From: Peromyscus leucopus
Taxonomy: Eukaryota; Chordata; Mammalia; Rodentia; Cricetidae
Assembly (NCBI RefSeq): GCF_004664715.2
Contig: NC_051068.1
Span: 12,206,298 to 12,270,297, forward strand
Direction of reading: 5' to 3'
Length of the DNA stretch: 64,000 nucleotides
The notes beneath the pieces were generated by a model, which made no database searches, had not been told where the DNA came from, and saw only the letters and a list, made by a program, of their open reading frames with translations. Positions 11,731-23,028 of this stretch are shown in pieces. The stretch's first letter is position 1, and every line of letters begins with the position of its first letter. The position numbers were made by a program, and so were the translations under genes.

Positions 11731-12539
11731 TACATTTATAAGGTCTAGGAAGGACTGTGATGACTAGCGTGTGTTTTAATTGAACCAATCTGCCATCATC
11801 AATTTCAAGTTATATGTATATTAGGTTTGAGTTTTATATTAGCTACTTAGGTGTGTAGAATATTCTTGAATAGGCCAAGACAGTCTGATTTCGGCCTCCA
11901 ATAGCACCATTGGTGCTTATTTCCAGGAAGCAAGCCTCATGAATGCTAATCGTTCTTGTAAAAGTTTTCATTGCAGTGACCATCCCTTCAGCGATAGCTT
12001 ACAAGGGTTTTAGTAGCTTAGAGGTTCCACACTAGCAAATGGGCAGCAAACGGTGTTGCTGCAAAGGAATAAAACCCACCTTGCATTTTGGTTACAACTT
12101 GAAAGAATTCCTGCAAATATCCCTGAGGGCTCTCCTTAATGAATAGCTCAGAGAATGTTATTGAAAATGTTGCTTCTGATGTTCTTTCATTTGTAGTAGG
12201 CAGCAACAATAGCAGTTCTGACAAGCCTCCACAAACCTGTAAAGCTGAGCCCTTCCGAGCTGTCTGTTTTCTCCCCATACGTCAGATTCCTAATCAAAGC
12301 TGGCTTGTACTGGCGGTGCCTATAAAACTCTCTGGTCTCCAAGGAACTGAGAAGCCTCAAAAACTGAAGAGGAACCAGACAGTAGGGGCTCTTTCCACTT
12401 CCTCGTCTGGATATCTCATCACTTTGGCTCTGGCTGCATTATTTAGGTGACAAATAGGGACTGAGGTTCCCATTATCAATCCCAGGTACATGTTTAGGAT
12501 CAAGATCTTGTCAGCTTTGTATGGTCACAGGCCCCATTT

Positions 12540-13300
12540 GGTTTCTTTGACCCACTATCTTGTTTTTAAGTGTGAGTCATGACCCCATACAGAAACATGT
12601 GTGCAATGTAGAAGGTATAACCAAGTATTTATTATCACGAGCTCCCCATTAACCACCACAAAGGAAACAAAATGACTCTCTTTCCTTTTCCCCCAAAATA
12701 CCCTTCCTTCCCCTCGCAGTAACTACAGACTCTGCTCCCTCCTGGATAACCACCACCGGAGCTATTATGGCATCTGCCTCTGTGTTTTTCTTTGTGGTTT
12801 TTATCACCTAAGCACATATCGTAAACATTGTCTTACTTTCCTTAAAGTTACACCTGTGTATATTCAGAATCACAGAGAATGTTTCTATCTGTCTGGCTTC
12901 CTTCACAGAGCACAGTGACTGGTATCATTCCACTGGGGTGAGATTCATTCATTTCCATTTCACTTGGGATGTCAGCTTAGTTTTTCACTCTACAGTTGAT
13001 AGACATTGAATGTTCTACAGCTCAAGGCTATCGTAAATAGCTCTGCCATAGACGTTCTTGTATATAACTCTCCGTGCCTAAGCCACAAGCCTACACACTC
13101 TGTCATGTGTAAATCTGAAGGTGAACTACCTGGGTCATAACCTGACATATGTGTATCTTCGATCTTAGTAAATAAGGACAGGGCTTTCCCAATGTGCCTT
13201 TATCACGAAAGCTCCTCACAGCCCTGTTGGGAGAATTCATAGCATTTCAAATGCTCATCGTAACTTCACAGCTAATGCAGTGAGGTCTCCTTCTGGTTTG
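12540..13300 (-). repeat. Ancient mammalian L1 fragment, antisense
   Basis: The order of motifs (TTCCTTCACAGAGCACAGTG, ACAGTTGATAGACATTGAAT, AAATAGCTCTGCCATAGACG, a GAACTACCTGGGTCATAA block) follows the antisense 3' end of old L1 ORF2/3' UTR. Much older than the rodent L1s in the window. Confidence 0.55.
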
Positions 13301-13397
13301 GATGGCTTTTCAAGTGTCTATCATTTGAATATCCTCTTTCCTTCAGTCCCCCGGGTTGTTCACTTTTTGTATTTCTTGTCGGAGTTGTTTAAAGATA

Positions 13398-13512
13398 TAG
13401 ACAAGGTGGCATGTGCCGATAGTTCCGGCTACTCCAAAGACTGAGGTGAGAGGATCTTTTGAACCCAGGAGTTCAAGACCAGCCTGGGCCATACAGTGAG
13501 AACCTGACTCAA
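13398..13512 (+). repeat. Proto-B1 (PB1/FLAM-like) 7SL-derived monomer
   Basis: AGTTCCGGCTACTCCAAAG, GTGAGAGGATCTTTTGAACC and AGTTCAAGACCAGCCTGGGC are closer to an Alu left monomer than to modern B1, marking an early 7SL SINE. Confidence 0.7.
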
Positions 13513-15121
13513 ATGACAGGAGTTATGTGTCTGCCTCTTCCCTCCCTCTCTGCACCATCTTCATATGGAAGACATTTCCAGTTTTACTGTGACCATGCCT
13601 TGTCACAGTAAAGGCATTTCAATTTTGTTTAGTACTTCTGTTGTTCTGTTTATTAAGTTCTTGTTTAACCTAGTCATTTCTCTTAACTAAGCATTACTTT
13701 GTTTTCTTCCCCATGCGCTGTCTTCCTGAAATTGATCTTTATGTTGGGGTTAAGTTCGTGGGTCTCTTTATTTTTGTTTTTTGTTTTTAGGTGTTTGTGT
13801 AAGATCAGCAACTGGCTCAGTCTATTTTGTGAAAGACCGCCCTTCTTCACTGGTCCCTCGCAGGACCCACTTCCTCTTCCTGGAAACTAATCTGCTCCGA
13901 CAATGTCCATGTTTAGCCCAGAGACTGCTGTGGCAGTTCTGAGCCCATTCATGTGTTATCATTACCATTCTGTGTTTACCTAGACTTCGGCACAGAGTGT
14001 GGAAGTTGTGTGCAGTGAATTTGAATGTCCATGAGCCCACAACTCTGCATTTCTTTTGTGTCCGGTCTTTCATTCTGCTCTTCCATCTGCAGCCGTTCCC
14101 CACAGCCTGAAAAACAACCTCTCATTAGAAGGATGTGAGAGCAGCGTCTGGTTCAGAGAATTCCTCAGTTTGTGTCTTCCTGAAGCCTTTCTGTCTAGCT
14201 TTGCTTCCTGGAGGATGCATTCATTGAGCGCACGGCTCTCGGTCGGCCTTTCTTCTGTTCCATTGTCCCTTGATGAGCAGCGATGCTGTTCATCACTCAG
14301 GCCTGTTTCACTGCTGCATCTGGGAGGCAATCTCGCCTGTTTAAAGATCATTTCCTGTGGTTTTCTACAGTTTATCACACACCCAAGTATGAAGTTAGCC
14401 TTATTCAGACTTCTAAGCATCCAGAGAGTTCTTCCCCTTCCTGTTGTACTTTGTGTTGCAGAAAGTTCCCAGGCTATCTCATTAAACACTGTGTCCTCTC
14501 TCCCTCTGACCCTCTTCCCTTCTGGAACTCATGTCGGCTAGATGCTGGCTTCCTCACCATGTCTGGTCTCTTTCTCCCTTTCTCTTTTCTCTCATTTCCC
14601 CTCACATCACTTCATTCTGGATTTATACCCTTTAGGAATTCTTTTCTCAGTTCTAAAAAGTTTAACTGTCAGCCTCATCCACTAAATTCTGAGCTTTTCT
14701 TACTGTATTTTCATTTTTTTCTATGCTAAGAATTTTGTTCAATTACTTTATTAATACTGCCATTCTAATGTAAACTTATTTTTTCCCATAAATGTGTGAA
14801 CTTCTACAAAATATGCTGAATAACTATAAGTAATAACTTGAAATGTATTTTATCATATAAATTTAGAAGAAGCGATATTGTTCACTTACAGTGAATTATT
14901 TTTGCATTTATTGGACATACATGACAAAAAATTGCAGAAAGTCTTTGATGAATTGCAGACCATGAAGTAAAAAGTATATGCTTATCTTCTAACAGGAGGG
15001 ACAAGTATCAAGTAAATTCTTCCACAAATAATACATAAAACATACACAACATTTGATGTTTTGATATCACATGGGAAATGCAATGATTATCAATAACTAT
15101 AATAGTAATAATTAAAACAAG

Positions 15122-15212
15122 CTAATATTTATCAAATGACAATTCTAAACTTGGAGTGGTACTAAGCACCATACATGGACAATTCATTTAGCTTAATACT
15201 TCCGATACTTAT
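15122..15212 (+). repeat. MIR fragment
   Basis: TAATATTTATCAAATGACAA, GTACTAAGCACCATACATGG and TTCATTTAGCTTAATACTTC follow the MIR 5'-to-core order. Confidence 0.45.
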
Positions 15213-15586
15213 TAATGCATATAAAATGTCTACACAAAGAGATGAAAACATAAATATTCCTTCTTTTATCAGACACCACAATGAAACCTTAAGACAACTT
15301 GTTGTTGTTACTGCTCCTATATTTGCTCTCTGCATCACTCAGAGCTCAACTCTTTTCTGTCAAATGCAAGTTCCATATTCATACTGTTTTTTGTCTTCCA
15401 AATTAAATTTGATAAGTAACTATAGAAAAGAAATAAAAAAAATATTACAGTTGAGATTTGTATATTTTCTCCTTGACGTTCAGCATACTATTTTTCAATG
15501 TTTTGTTTTGTTGTTTCTCTGTTTTGGGCTTTTGGCTTATATTGGATTATCTTCCCCCTAGCCTTGGTTTTCTTCCTCCCATTAAC

Positions 15587-16475
15587 TTACCTCTTCTTTC
15601 TCTTCTCAATTTTTCTCTTCATCTCCATGTTTTCATCCTCAGTTTTCATTTCCTCCTCTGTTAAAAATCTTTTACTGCAAATAGCATCCATGTTCCCAAT
15701 AAGGCATCTAGAAATTGAGTCTACTATCAAAATGATTACAACACATAGCACAAAACATGCCATTCTCAGTAAAAGTGGAGAAATAAGCACAATGAATCAC
15801 ACCCAAGTGAGCAGGGCACCTCCCAAGATGGATCCCAAAGTTGGTAAACTGTAGCTTGGTCACTGATCTGCATCACACCCAGCTCCCAGTCTGGCAGCAG
15901 CCAATGGAAATGGCAAGCGAGAAGAACCCCACACCAAAACTGAGGAGCCTCTTCACCACGTGCTTGACCGTGGGTGGCTTCAAGGGCTTAGGCCAAACTG
16001 CTCTGCCATCTTCTTCAGCATATCCGGTTGCTTGCTGCTTTGCCCTGGTGAAAAGTGCACAGGAAAAGTGCTGCATGTCTAATATTTCCAGTTCTGGAGC
16101 GTGGAGTAACAGCACAAGCAGCTTTGTAGGAATTGTCCCAAACAAGCTGAATATGATGAGAACAGTCGCTGATGCAAATGTCATTTTAGAAATCATAATT
16201 TCTCCTTCTTGGCACCAACTTCCAATAGTTATACTTGCAGTAAATTCATTTTCAGGAGCAACCCACATATTTTCACCAATACCGTTAAATGAAGGATGGG
16301 GTGCATGTACTTTATCTAAATGAGTGTTACGCCGATACACACATTTCCCCTCATGCTCTAGTAGTTGTGATACAGCTACATCCCAAGTTCACTGATAAAG
16401 TCTACTCCTCTTTGCCAGCATTCAAACCAGAGAGCTCATCAGAAGCCACAGCTCTCTGAGCCACAGCTTCTATAT
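15587..16475 (-). pseudogene. Glipr1l2: Processed pseudogene of Glipr1l2 (CAP/CRISP-family membrane protein)
   Basis: Read on the minus strand, this resembles GLIPR1-like 2, a CAP-domain protein with a C-terminal membrane helix and an acidic tail. In order I see: a signal-peptide-like KLWLRELWLLMSSL near 16.46 kb; VDFISE; TWDVAVS near 16.38 kb; then GIGENMWVAPENEFTASI; after a frameshift and a TAA stop, CSHHIQLVWDNSYK and GNIRHAALFLC; then DQATVYQLWDPSWEVP; and, in another frame, LLLRMACFVLCVVIILIV followed by a charged tail ending at 15587. No introns interrupt these blocks, so it is a retrocopy. About 20 residues are missing between VDFISE and TWDVA. The stretch after HAALFLC does not match the family for about 150-200 nt. 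It lies antisense in the last Kcnmb2 intron. No clear poly(A) tail or target duplication was found. Confidence 0.85.
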
Positions 16476-16764
16476 ATCCCTAGCGTCAAGGGATGCAAGT
16501 GAGCACACACACCTCAGACAGACAAACAGACCTTCACGGTCCTCTAACTGTATTTTTCAATTCTAGAAATCTCGTTTGGGTCTTCTTTGGTCATTTCTAG
16601 CTTCTTACAATATTCTAATTCTTTCCTTGGAATGCTTGTGATTATTTGAAAGCCTGTCTTGATCACTTTAACAGCTCCAGCCCCATGGGCATGTTCAACT
16701 TCTGGTATTTATGTTGTCTTACCTTATCTGAGCAGTTTATTACTTTTCAGAAAACATGCTTTCA

Positions 16765-16948
16765 AAGTTATATATATGGGTACAGTGGGGTGTGTGTACA
16801 GGTATGTAGTATGGACAGAAGTCAGAAAAAGGTATTGGATCCCTTGAAACTTGAGTTATGTGAGCCATCCTACTCAAGTCCCGGGAACCAAACTCAGGTT
16901 TTTGCAAAGGCAGTAGATCACTAAATGACTAAGCCATCTCCCCAGCCT
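16765..16948 (-). repeat. B3-type SINE, antisense
   Basis: GGACAGAAGTCAGAAAAAGG, CCGGGAACCAAACTCAGG (B-box complement) and AAGCCATCTCCCCAGCCT. Confidence 0.8.
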
Positions 16949-17461
16949 CTTCAAAGTTCTTCATAAAATCTCTTTCAGCCTGGGTTGATGTCATTTTTTT
17001 CTGGTGTTTCCATTTGCTTCTGCCAGGTGTTTGTGGACACCAGTCCTCAACATCACGACCTTGTAACTGCTTAAACTGAGGCAGTCAGACCTCGAACTGC
17101 AGTCAGAGCAATTGCTCCCAGAGCATCCATTCAGAGCCCTTGCTCACAGAGAAGAGAGGGTTTAAATGATAGTTTTTTGGCCACAGCACTTCTGGGCTCT
17201 CAAAAATACCACACAAGCACTGAGGCTTTCAGGCCCCAGCCACAGTTTGCTAACTGTTCACGAGGCACTGAACACTATGGATGGACTTCCCTGACCCAGC
17301 TCTTCATCATCTGCATGGGCAGCCTCTGTTTTCAGTCAGCAATACAGTTCTGAGAAAATAGTCATCTCCAGGTTGGAAGACTACCTGACCATTTCTGCTC
17401 AAGGTGAGGAGTATTCCAGATACCCCTGGTAAAGGAGAAAATAAAAATACCCTCAGTGTCA

Positions 17462-17959
17462 GAGAAGGAGGTGGGATTGTATGGGGGGAAGGGGAGTGTC
17501 AAGGTCATGACAGGGGAACCCATAGAGACAGCTGACCAGAGCTCATGGGAACTCATGGACTCTGCACCAACAGCTAGGGAGCCTACATGGGACTGACCTA
17601 GGCCCTCTGTGTGTGTAACAGTCGTGTAGCTTGGTCTGTTTTGGGGGCTCCTAGCAATGGGATAAGGACCCATTTCTGGCACTTGAGCTGGCTTTTGGGA
17701 ACCTATACCCCATGCTGGGTTGCCTCACCCATCCTTGATGCAGGAGGAGGAGCTTGGTCCTGCCTCAGCTCTTTGTGCCAGGCTTTGTTGATGCCCATAG
17801 GAGGCCTGCCCCTTCCTGAAAGAAGACTGAAGAGGAAGAGTGGATGGTGGGGGAGGGGGTAGAGAAAAGGCAGAGGGAAGGGAATGGGAGGGGAGGAGGG
17901 AGGGGATTTGGATGTAAAACAGATGAAAAATTTTAATTAATAATAATAATAATAATAAT
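17462..17959 (+). repeat. Rodent L1 3'-end fragment with target-site duplication
   Basis: Part of a rodent L1 3' UTR, truncated at its 5' end. It has the CCCATAGAGACAGCTGACC block, a GGGGAGGGGGTAG purine run and a (TAA)n tail. The flanks AATACCCTCAGTGTCA (17446-17461) and AATACCCTCAGGGTCA (17960-17975) are a 16 bp duplication with one mismatch. Parallel sequence occurs in the L1 at 39.0-39.7 kb. Confidence 0.85.
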
Positions 17960-18822
17960 AATACCCTCAGGGTCAACATCACGTTCCTGTTACTTCCCCC
18001 AACCTCACAAGAGCAATTGGCATCCCCAGGCACTAAGAAATGGCCATGCTTCCCTTGAGGTTCTAGCTACTACCAAGGGTGCTGGAACTTGGACAACAGG
18101 AGCCAAGAGGGATCAACTGAGCTGTCTGCATCTGTGTGGGAAAACATTCAAAAGATTTGAGTTTACATCTTCAGCGTCTCCCTTTTCTTTCTTTAGTCTT
18201 TAAACCCAGTTCACAGCCTCTTGACAGTAGGCAAGCTCAAGCTGCTGAACTGGAGAAGTTGGCACGTTCTCATGGAGCTCTTAGTTGACTGATGGCCTCT
18301 GGGAGCTGTGAGTGACTTACGGGACTCGGCCTTCCTCAGCCACTGGCCACTAGGCTGTCACTAGAATGACAAACAGTGGTTGAGTATTAATTCAGCATGG
18401 TTTGGGGCCTTTGCTTCCCTGAGCCGCCAGACTGTCACTGGAGCCATAAACAGCTGCTGAATATTAATTCACCATGGCTGTCGCTTTCCAGCAGTTCTGG
18501 TCTCCTCTGGGAATTAAACTTCTTGCTAAACACCAGTGACGCTCAACACATACTCACTTAAAGGTGAATTTAAAATGAAATTTGTAGTGAAATAAAAGAC
18601 TGTATCCATTTTGATGCATGCTGATAAATATATATGTAATAGGTATGATAAATACAAATATATGTTATATTTATTCACAGTCATCATGAGGAAGATGATT
18701 GCTTCCAATGGGGCACTCCATTAATTAGCTGTAATTCACAACTCCAAATTCAGCATTGCTTCTCATTCTGTTGCCCATTCCAAAGCATTATGGGTCTCCT
18801 ATTTCAGAGACTAACATGTCTT

Positions 18823-18982
18823 ACACCAGAGCTCCTCAACTTGGGTGCTCTTGGCATTGGGGTCATGACCCAGGGACCTGCCCTCTGCTGCCAGATGCTT
18901 GGTGGTGTCCCCAGCCTCTTTCTACCATGTGACTAGCATCCTCATCCAATCAAACTGTGACAACTAGGTGTGTTTCCAGATA
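18823..18982 (-). repeat. MER20-like hAT DNA transposon relic
   Basis: GCTCCTCAACTTGGGTGC, TTGGCATTGGGGTCATGAC, CCAGCCTCTTTCTACCATG and AACTGTGACAACTAGG occur in the order of MER20. Diverged. Confidence 0.55.
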
Positions 18983-19214
18983 GCAGCAGGCACAGGTGGC
19001 TGCTTACGTTTTGTTTAGCTTCACATTGGCATGCTGTAAGATCCTTGTGGTATCTTCAGCACAGTACTGGCAGGCAAAGAAGACAGAAGATAAAACTGAA
19101 GCACTAAATGGAAGCCAGAGTTAACTAAGTTCTCACCCTGTAGAACATGACCACTACTATACTAACATGTATAAAAAATTACCTTGCTTACTCCTGCTCC
19201 TAAGATAATCACAG

Positions 19215-19430
19215 CCCAATTTTATCAAGAACTCACCATGTGCTGGGCACTGCAGCGTCTGGTACTTTGCATAAACTAGGTCCTTTAGCTGCAGCAGCAA
19301 TCCCCTGTGCACCACGCCATCCTCATTCCCACTTCATAATACTGAAGCTGAGTGCAGAAAGTGGATTTCCCCAAAGCCATGCACTCACCAAATAGCTAGG
19401 TATGAATTAAAATCTAAGACGCTTTACTTT
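19215..19430 (+). repeat. MIR SINE
   Basis: ACTCACCATGTGCTGGGCAC, CTTTGCATAAACTAGGTCC, CACTTCATAATACTGAAGC and GATTTCCCCAAAGCCATGC follow the MIR consensus over most of its length. Confidence 0.75.
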
Positions 19431-19479
19431 ATCTTGCTGTGTCCTGAGGAGAAACCCTTCACCATGTGCTCTTGAGAAA

Positions 19480-19735
19480 GCACAGAAGACTTGTAGCTCA
19501 GTCAAGTGCTCACTGCACAAGCATAGGGACCTGGCTTGGGTCCCCAGAACCCGGCTAAGAAGTAGGACACAGTGTCGTGCATCTGGAATAGCAGCACTGG
19601 GAGAAAAAGATGGAGTTCACTGGCCAGCCGGCCTACTTTGTAAATTCTAGGCCAGTGAGAGACTGTATTTCAGAAATACAGTAGATGCCTCCCAAAGAAA
19701 GACATCCGGGGACATCTTGTCTCCACACGCACACA
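19480..19735 (+). repeat. B4-type SINE
   Basis: An ID-like head (TTGTAGCTCAGTCAAGTGCT, GGTCCCCAGAACCC) is followed by a diverged B1-like half with AGTGAGAGACTGTATTTC. Confidence 0.75.
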
Positions 19736-19737
19736 TT

Positions 19738-20090
19738 TGTGTAGTCAGACTTTCTTTGGACTGCCAACTCCCACATAATGACATGGAGACTTTTTATTGA
19801 TTATGAAAACTTGGCCTTAGCTTAGCCTTGTTCCCAACTAGCTCTTAAAACTTAAATTAACCCATTTATATTAATCTACATTCTGCCATGTGGCTGGTTA
19901 CCGCTCTTCTGTACTATACATCAGACTTATTCCACATCTTGCTAGTGACTCTCCACCTCTGTGACTCTTCCCCCAAGCTCCTCTCTCCCTGGACGTCCTG
20001 CCTACCCTCTCCTGCCTACCCTCTCATCGGCCATTCTTCCTGTTCTGCTGGCACCGGCTCTGCCACAGCTACCAAATGTAGTTTGTAACT
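19738..20090 (-). repeat. Family B dispersed repeat (LTR-like)
   Basis: ATGACATGGAGACTTTTTAT, AACTTAAATTAACCCATTTA and TTCCACATCTTGCTAGTGAC are characteristic of a common cricetid repeat. The opposite-orientation copy is at 56990-57350. Retroviral LTR origin is a guess. Confidence 0.6.
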
Positions 20091-20094
20091 AAGT

Positions 20095-20345
20095 CTCTAT
20101 GTTCTGTTTACCAATAAAGACTCAGGAGTCAGATGTTGGGGTGAAAACCTGCTAGATCAAAGAGGCCAGGAAGCTAGCAGCTGACCTTCTTTGTTGGCCA
20201 GAGACCAAAAGAGAACATCTTTCCAGCCATCCCAAAACAAAAAGGCTGTGCAACTCCAAGTCCTTTCCTGCTCTTTCCTGTGCCCCTCTCTGTCCATATT
20301 CCTGGCTCCTCAGTGAGTATTTGGATTTCATTAAACATCTAATTT
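20095..20345 (-). repeat. Family A repeat fragment
   Basis: AATAAAGACTCAGGAGTCAG followed by TGTTGGGGTGAAAACCTG matches the antisense start of family A. The rest is diverged. Confidence 0.45.
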
Positions 20346-20924
20346 CTTCTTGAAATATGATAGTTCCTTTCTTATAAAAGAGCAAATAAAACCCGAGACT
20401 TCCTTGAAGTCCCAAGGAACTGATGGTGCCTCCCTCATCAATGCAAGAAAGCAGAGGCTGACGGTGAGGTTATTCAGCCAGATCCTGCGTCTGCTGCTGG
20501 CCCCATCTTTCATCTCTAGGATGACTGCCTGTCACTCTGCTTCACATGTGCCTCGTGAAGCATGTCTAGAAACCCAACAGGTAGTTGTTGTTTTTTTTTT
20601 TTAATTTCCTGTCTATCATGAGAATAAAAATAACTCTGTTGACATGGAAGGTCCTGGAATTGATGCGAAGGCAAGGTAAATTCAGTTGTGTTCCGAAGAG
20701 TTGAAGAGAAGATGTGATTGCTGTGTCTTCATTGACCACATAAAGGAAGAAACATCCTGAAGATGCTGAAGACCAAGTTTCCACAACGAGGAGAGGAAGG
20801 GTCATGCCGGGGATGATCTCTGTGATTTTCTTTAGTAATGGGAAGTTTCTGCCCTTCGAGGAATCAAAGGGGCTAGGGAAAGAAGCCAGTTTTATTGGCA
20901 AAACTCTGGGTTAAGAAGAGACTA

Positions 20925-21100
20925 TTAAAGGTTGGTGAGATGGCTCAGTGGCTAAAAACACTGACTCCTCCTCCAGAGGTCCTGAGTTCAATTCTCAGCA
21001 CCATATAGCCGTTTGAATTCCAATGCCCACTTCTGGTGTGTAGTGTACATGCAGACAAAATCACCCCCACACATAAATAAATAAATCTTAAGAAAAAAAA
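20925..21100 (+). repeat. B2 SINE
   Basis: GTGAGATGGCTCAGTGGC, GAGTTCAATTCTCAGCACC and an AAATAAATAAATC tail. Confidence 0.9.
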
Positions 21101-21104
21101 GAGG

Positions 21105-22690
21105 TGGGGAGAGAAGCTACTGGTAAACCAGCTCTTAATGATTTACCCATAGATCAGTACGTCTCTCATTCCTCACCAGTGTTCAGCCCTAAATGGGATA
21201 TCTTTATCACAGCCCATCCTCCAAAGGCTCGAGGATCTCTGTGGAAGAGGAAGTGGAATGATTGTAAGAGGCAGAGGTGGTGGATGACTCCAAGGAAACT
21301 CTTTCATGGATACAACAAGACAGTTGCACATAGGAATTTACAGCAGTTGTAACAACAGGCATAAGACCTGGTCAAGCTTCAACCAGACAAGATCCCAACA
21401 TAGAGTCAGGCAGTAGATCACAAAGTCCCATCCCCAGCTGAAGAGCTGCTGGTAATTTATAGCTGCCAAGACAGGGAGAGTTAGTTTTCTTTAAGGGTGT
21501 GGTCTAATAGGTTGACCATCCAAGAGTATATACCCAGCACTAACTGGACTTAATTTTTGTTAAATGAGGGCATTGAAAACTCCATGCACTTCAGATGCAA
21601 AGGCCCCTGAGCCAGAACTCACCTGAAAGCTTCCTCCCTGAGGACTAACTTCCCTGGTACCAGAAAGCACCACACAAGCTTCCAAAGGAGAGAAGAATCA
21701 ACCCAACTATGAACCACAACAACGACTAGCATGGCATGATAAGCCTAAAAGTGCGGTAGCAGCACACAGCCTTGGTGATAACCAAAAGTTCTCTAAATGG
21801 ACTTAAGATCCACACAATGAGAACAAAGCCATTCCTGGCACTGGAAACTTAGCCAACTACCCAAGGCTAGTGACGGCATGGAGCATAACCCATAACTACA
21901 TTCTAAATATTTGTCCTTGAACCCACAGATAAGTGTGCTCCTCATCTCTCATCATGGAAACTTCCCTTTGCAACAGGTGGAGACCATTACAGAAAAACCA
22001 TAATCAATCAAAATGCATAGTTGTGAATCCCAGTTCCAATGGAGACATCTATAAAACAATTTCTGCATCTAAGGCTCAGAGGAGGGGCAGGAAGATTCTA
22101 AGAGTCAGATCAGAGAGTCTTCTTTGAGATTATGTCTCCTAGAAATCTCAAAATCTGCATCCATAAGTCTCACCAACACAACTGTCCAAAGATGAGCTGA
22201 CTGAGGACACCAAGATACGTGCTAGCATGGATGGCAAAAGACCATGGGGCCTCAGCCTTAAACAAAGAACTACAGGCAATTAAGGAATGCTGAGAGTGAG
22301 AGAAATATTCTTCCCCAGGTTAAGAGTACACCAATTGTTTATCCAATGCCAAGTGATCAGCTCTGAAAACGTACATACAAGTGACATTACACAGATCGAG
22401 CAGGTTTGTTTAGGAATACATATGATTATACACATACGTATATACATGAAGCAATAATTAATGAAAAAAGAGACCATAAATTTGAAGGAGAGCAAGGAGG
22501 GGTATATGGAGGGCTTGGTGGGAAATGCTGAAATTATATTATAATCTCAAAAAATAAAAAAGTAATTAAAAAAGATAGATGGGTATTGTATGGGGAATGG
22601 ATCTGAGAGGAGCTGGAGGATGGGAGCAAATATGATAAAAATGTAATGCATAAAATCTCAAAATATAAAATTTAAATGAAATAAAAAAAA
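21105..22690 (+). repeat. Rodent L1 3' UTR fragment
   Basis: CAGCCCTAAATGGGATATC, AAGTGATCAGCTCTGAAAAC, AGAGACCATAAATTTGAAGG and AAGGAGGGGTATATGGAGG are landmarks of rodent L1 3' ends. It ends in A-rich tracts near 22560 and again near 22690, which suggests two overlapping tails or a duplicated end. It contains no intact ORF2. Confidence 0.8.
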
Positions 22691-22984
22691 ATGAGGGACT
22701 GTCAAGGGTGGTAAGACAGCTCAGTCAGGAAAGCACTTGCCATCAAGGCATGAGGACTTGAATTCAGATTCCCCAGGATACATAAAAGTGATACATCTGT
22801 ATTACCAGTGCTGAGGAAGTGGAGACAGGAGAATCTCTGTGAGTTCCAGGTTCAGTGAGAGACCCTGTCTCAAAACAATGTGGAAAATGATTCCGAAAGA
22901 TGTGCAATATCAACCTTTGGCCTCCAGATACAAGGATCCACATATGTGGGTACAAACCAACACATACACAAATATATGCACACA

Positions 22985-23024
<40 letters not shown>

Positions 23025-23028
23025 ACAA
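22690..23028 (+). repeat. B4-type SINE with (CA)n
   Basis: ID-like head with TAAGACAGCTCAGTCAGG, then GTGAGAGACCCTGTCTC, and a pure (CA)n tract at about 22987-23022. Confidence 0.8.

Noticed and set aside
14056..14541. 161-codon plus-strand frame (and an overlapping 139-codon minus frame)
   Set aside because: No family resemblance, no splice or promoter context, and lengths near what chance gives in 64 kb.
15175..15561. 128-codon hydrophobic plus-strand frame
   Set aside because: AT-rich sequence gives hydrophobic codons; it overlaps a MIR relic and the 3' part of the retrocopy.
15841..16323. 160-codon plus-strand frame
   Set aside because: It is the shadow of the minus-strand Glipr1l2 retrocopy.
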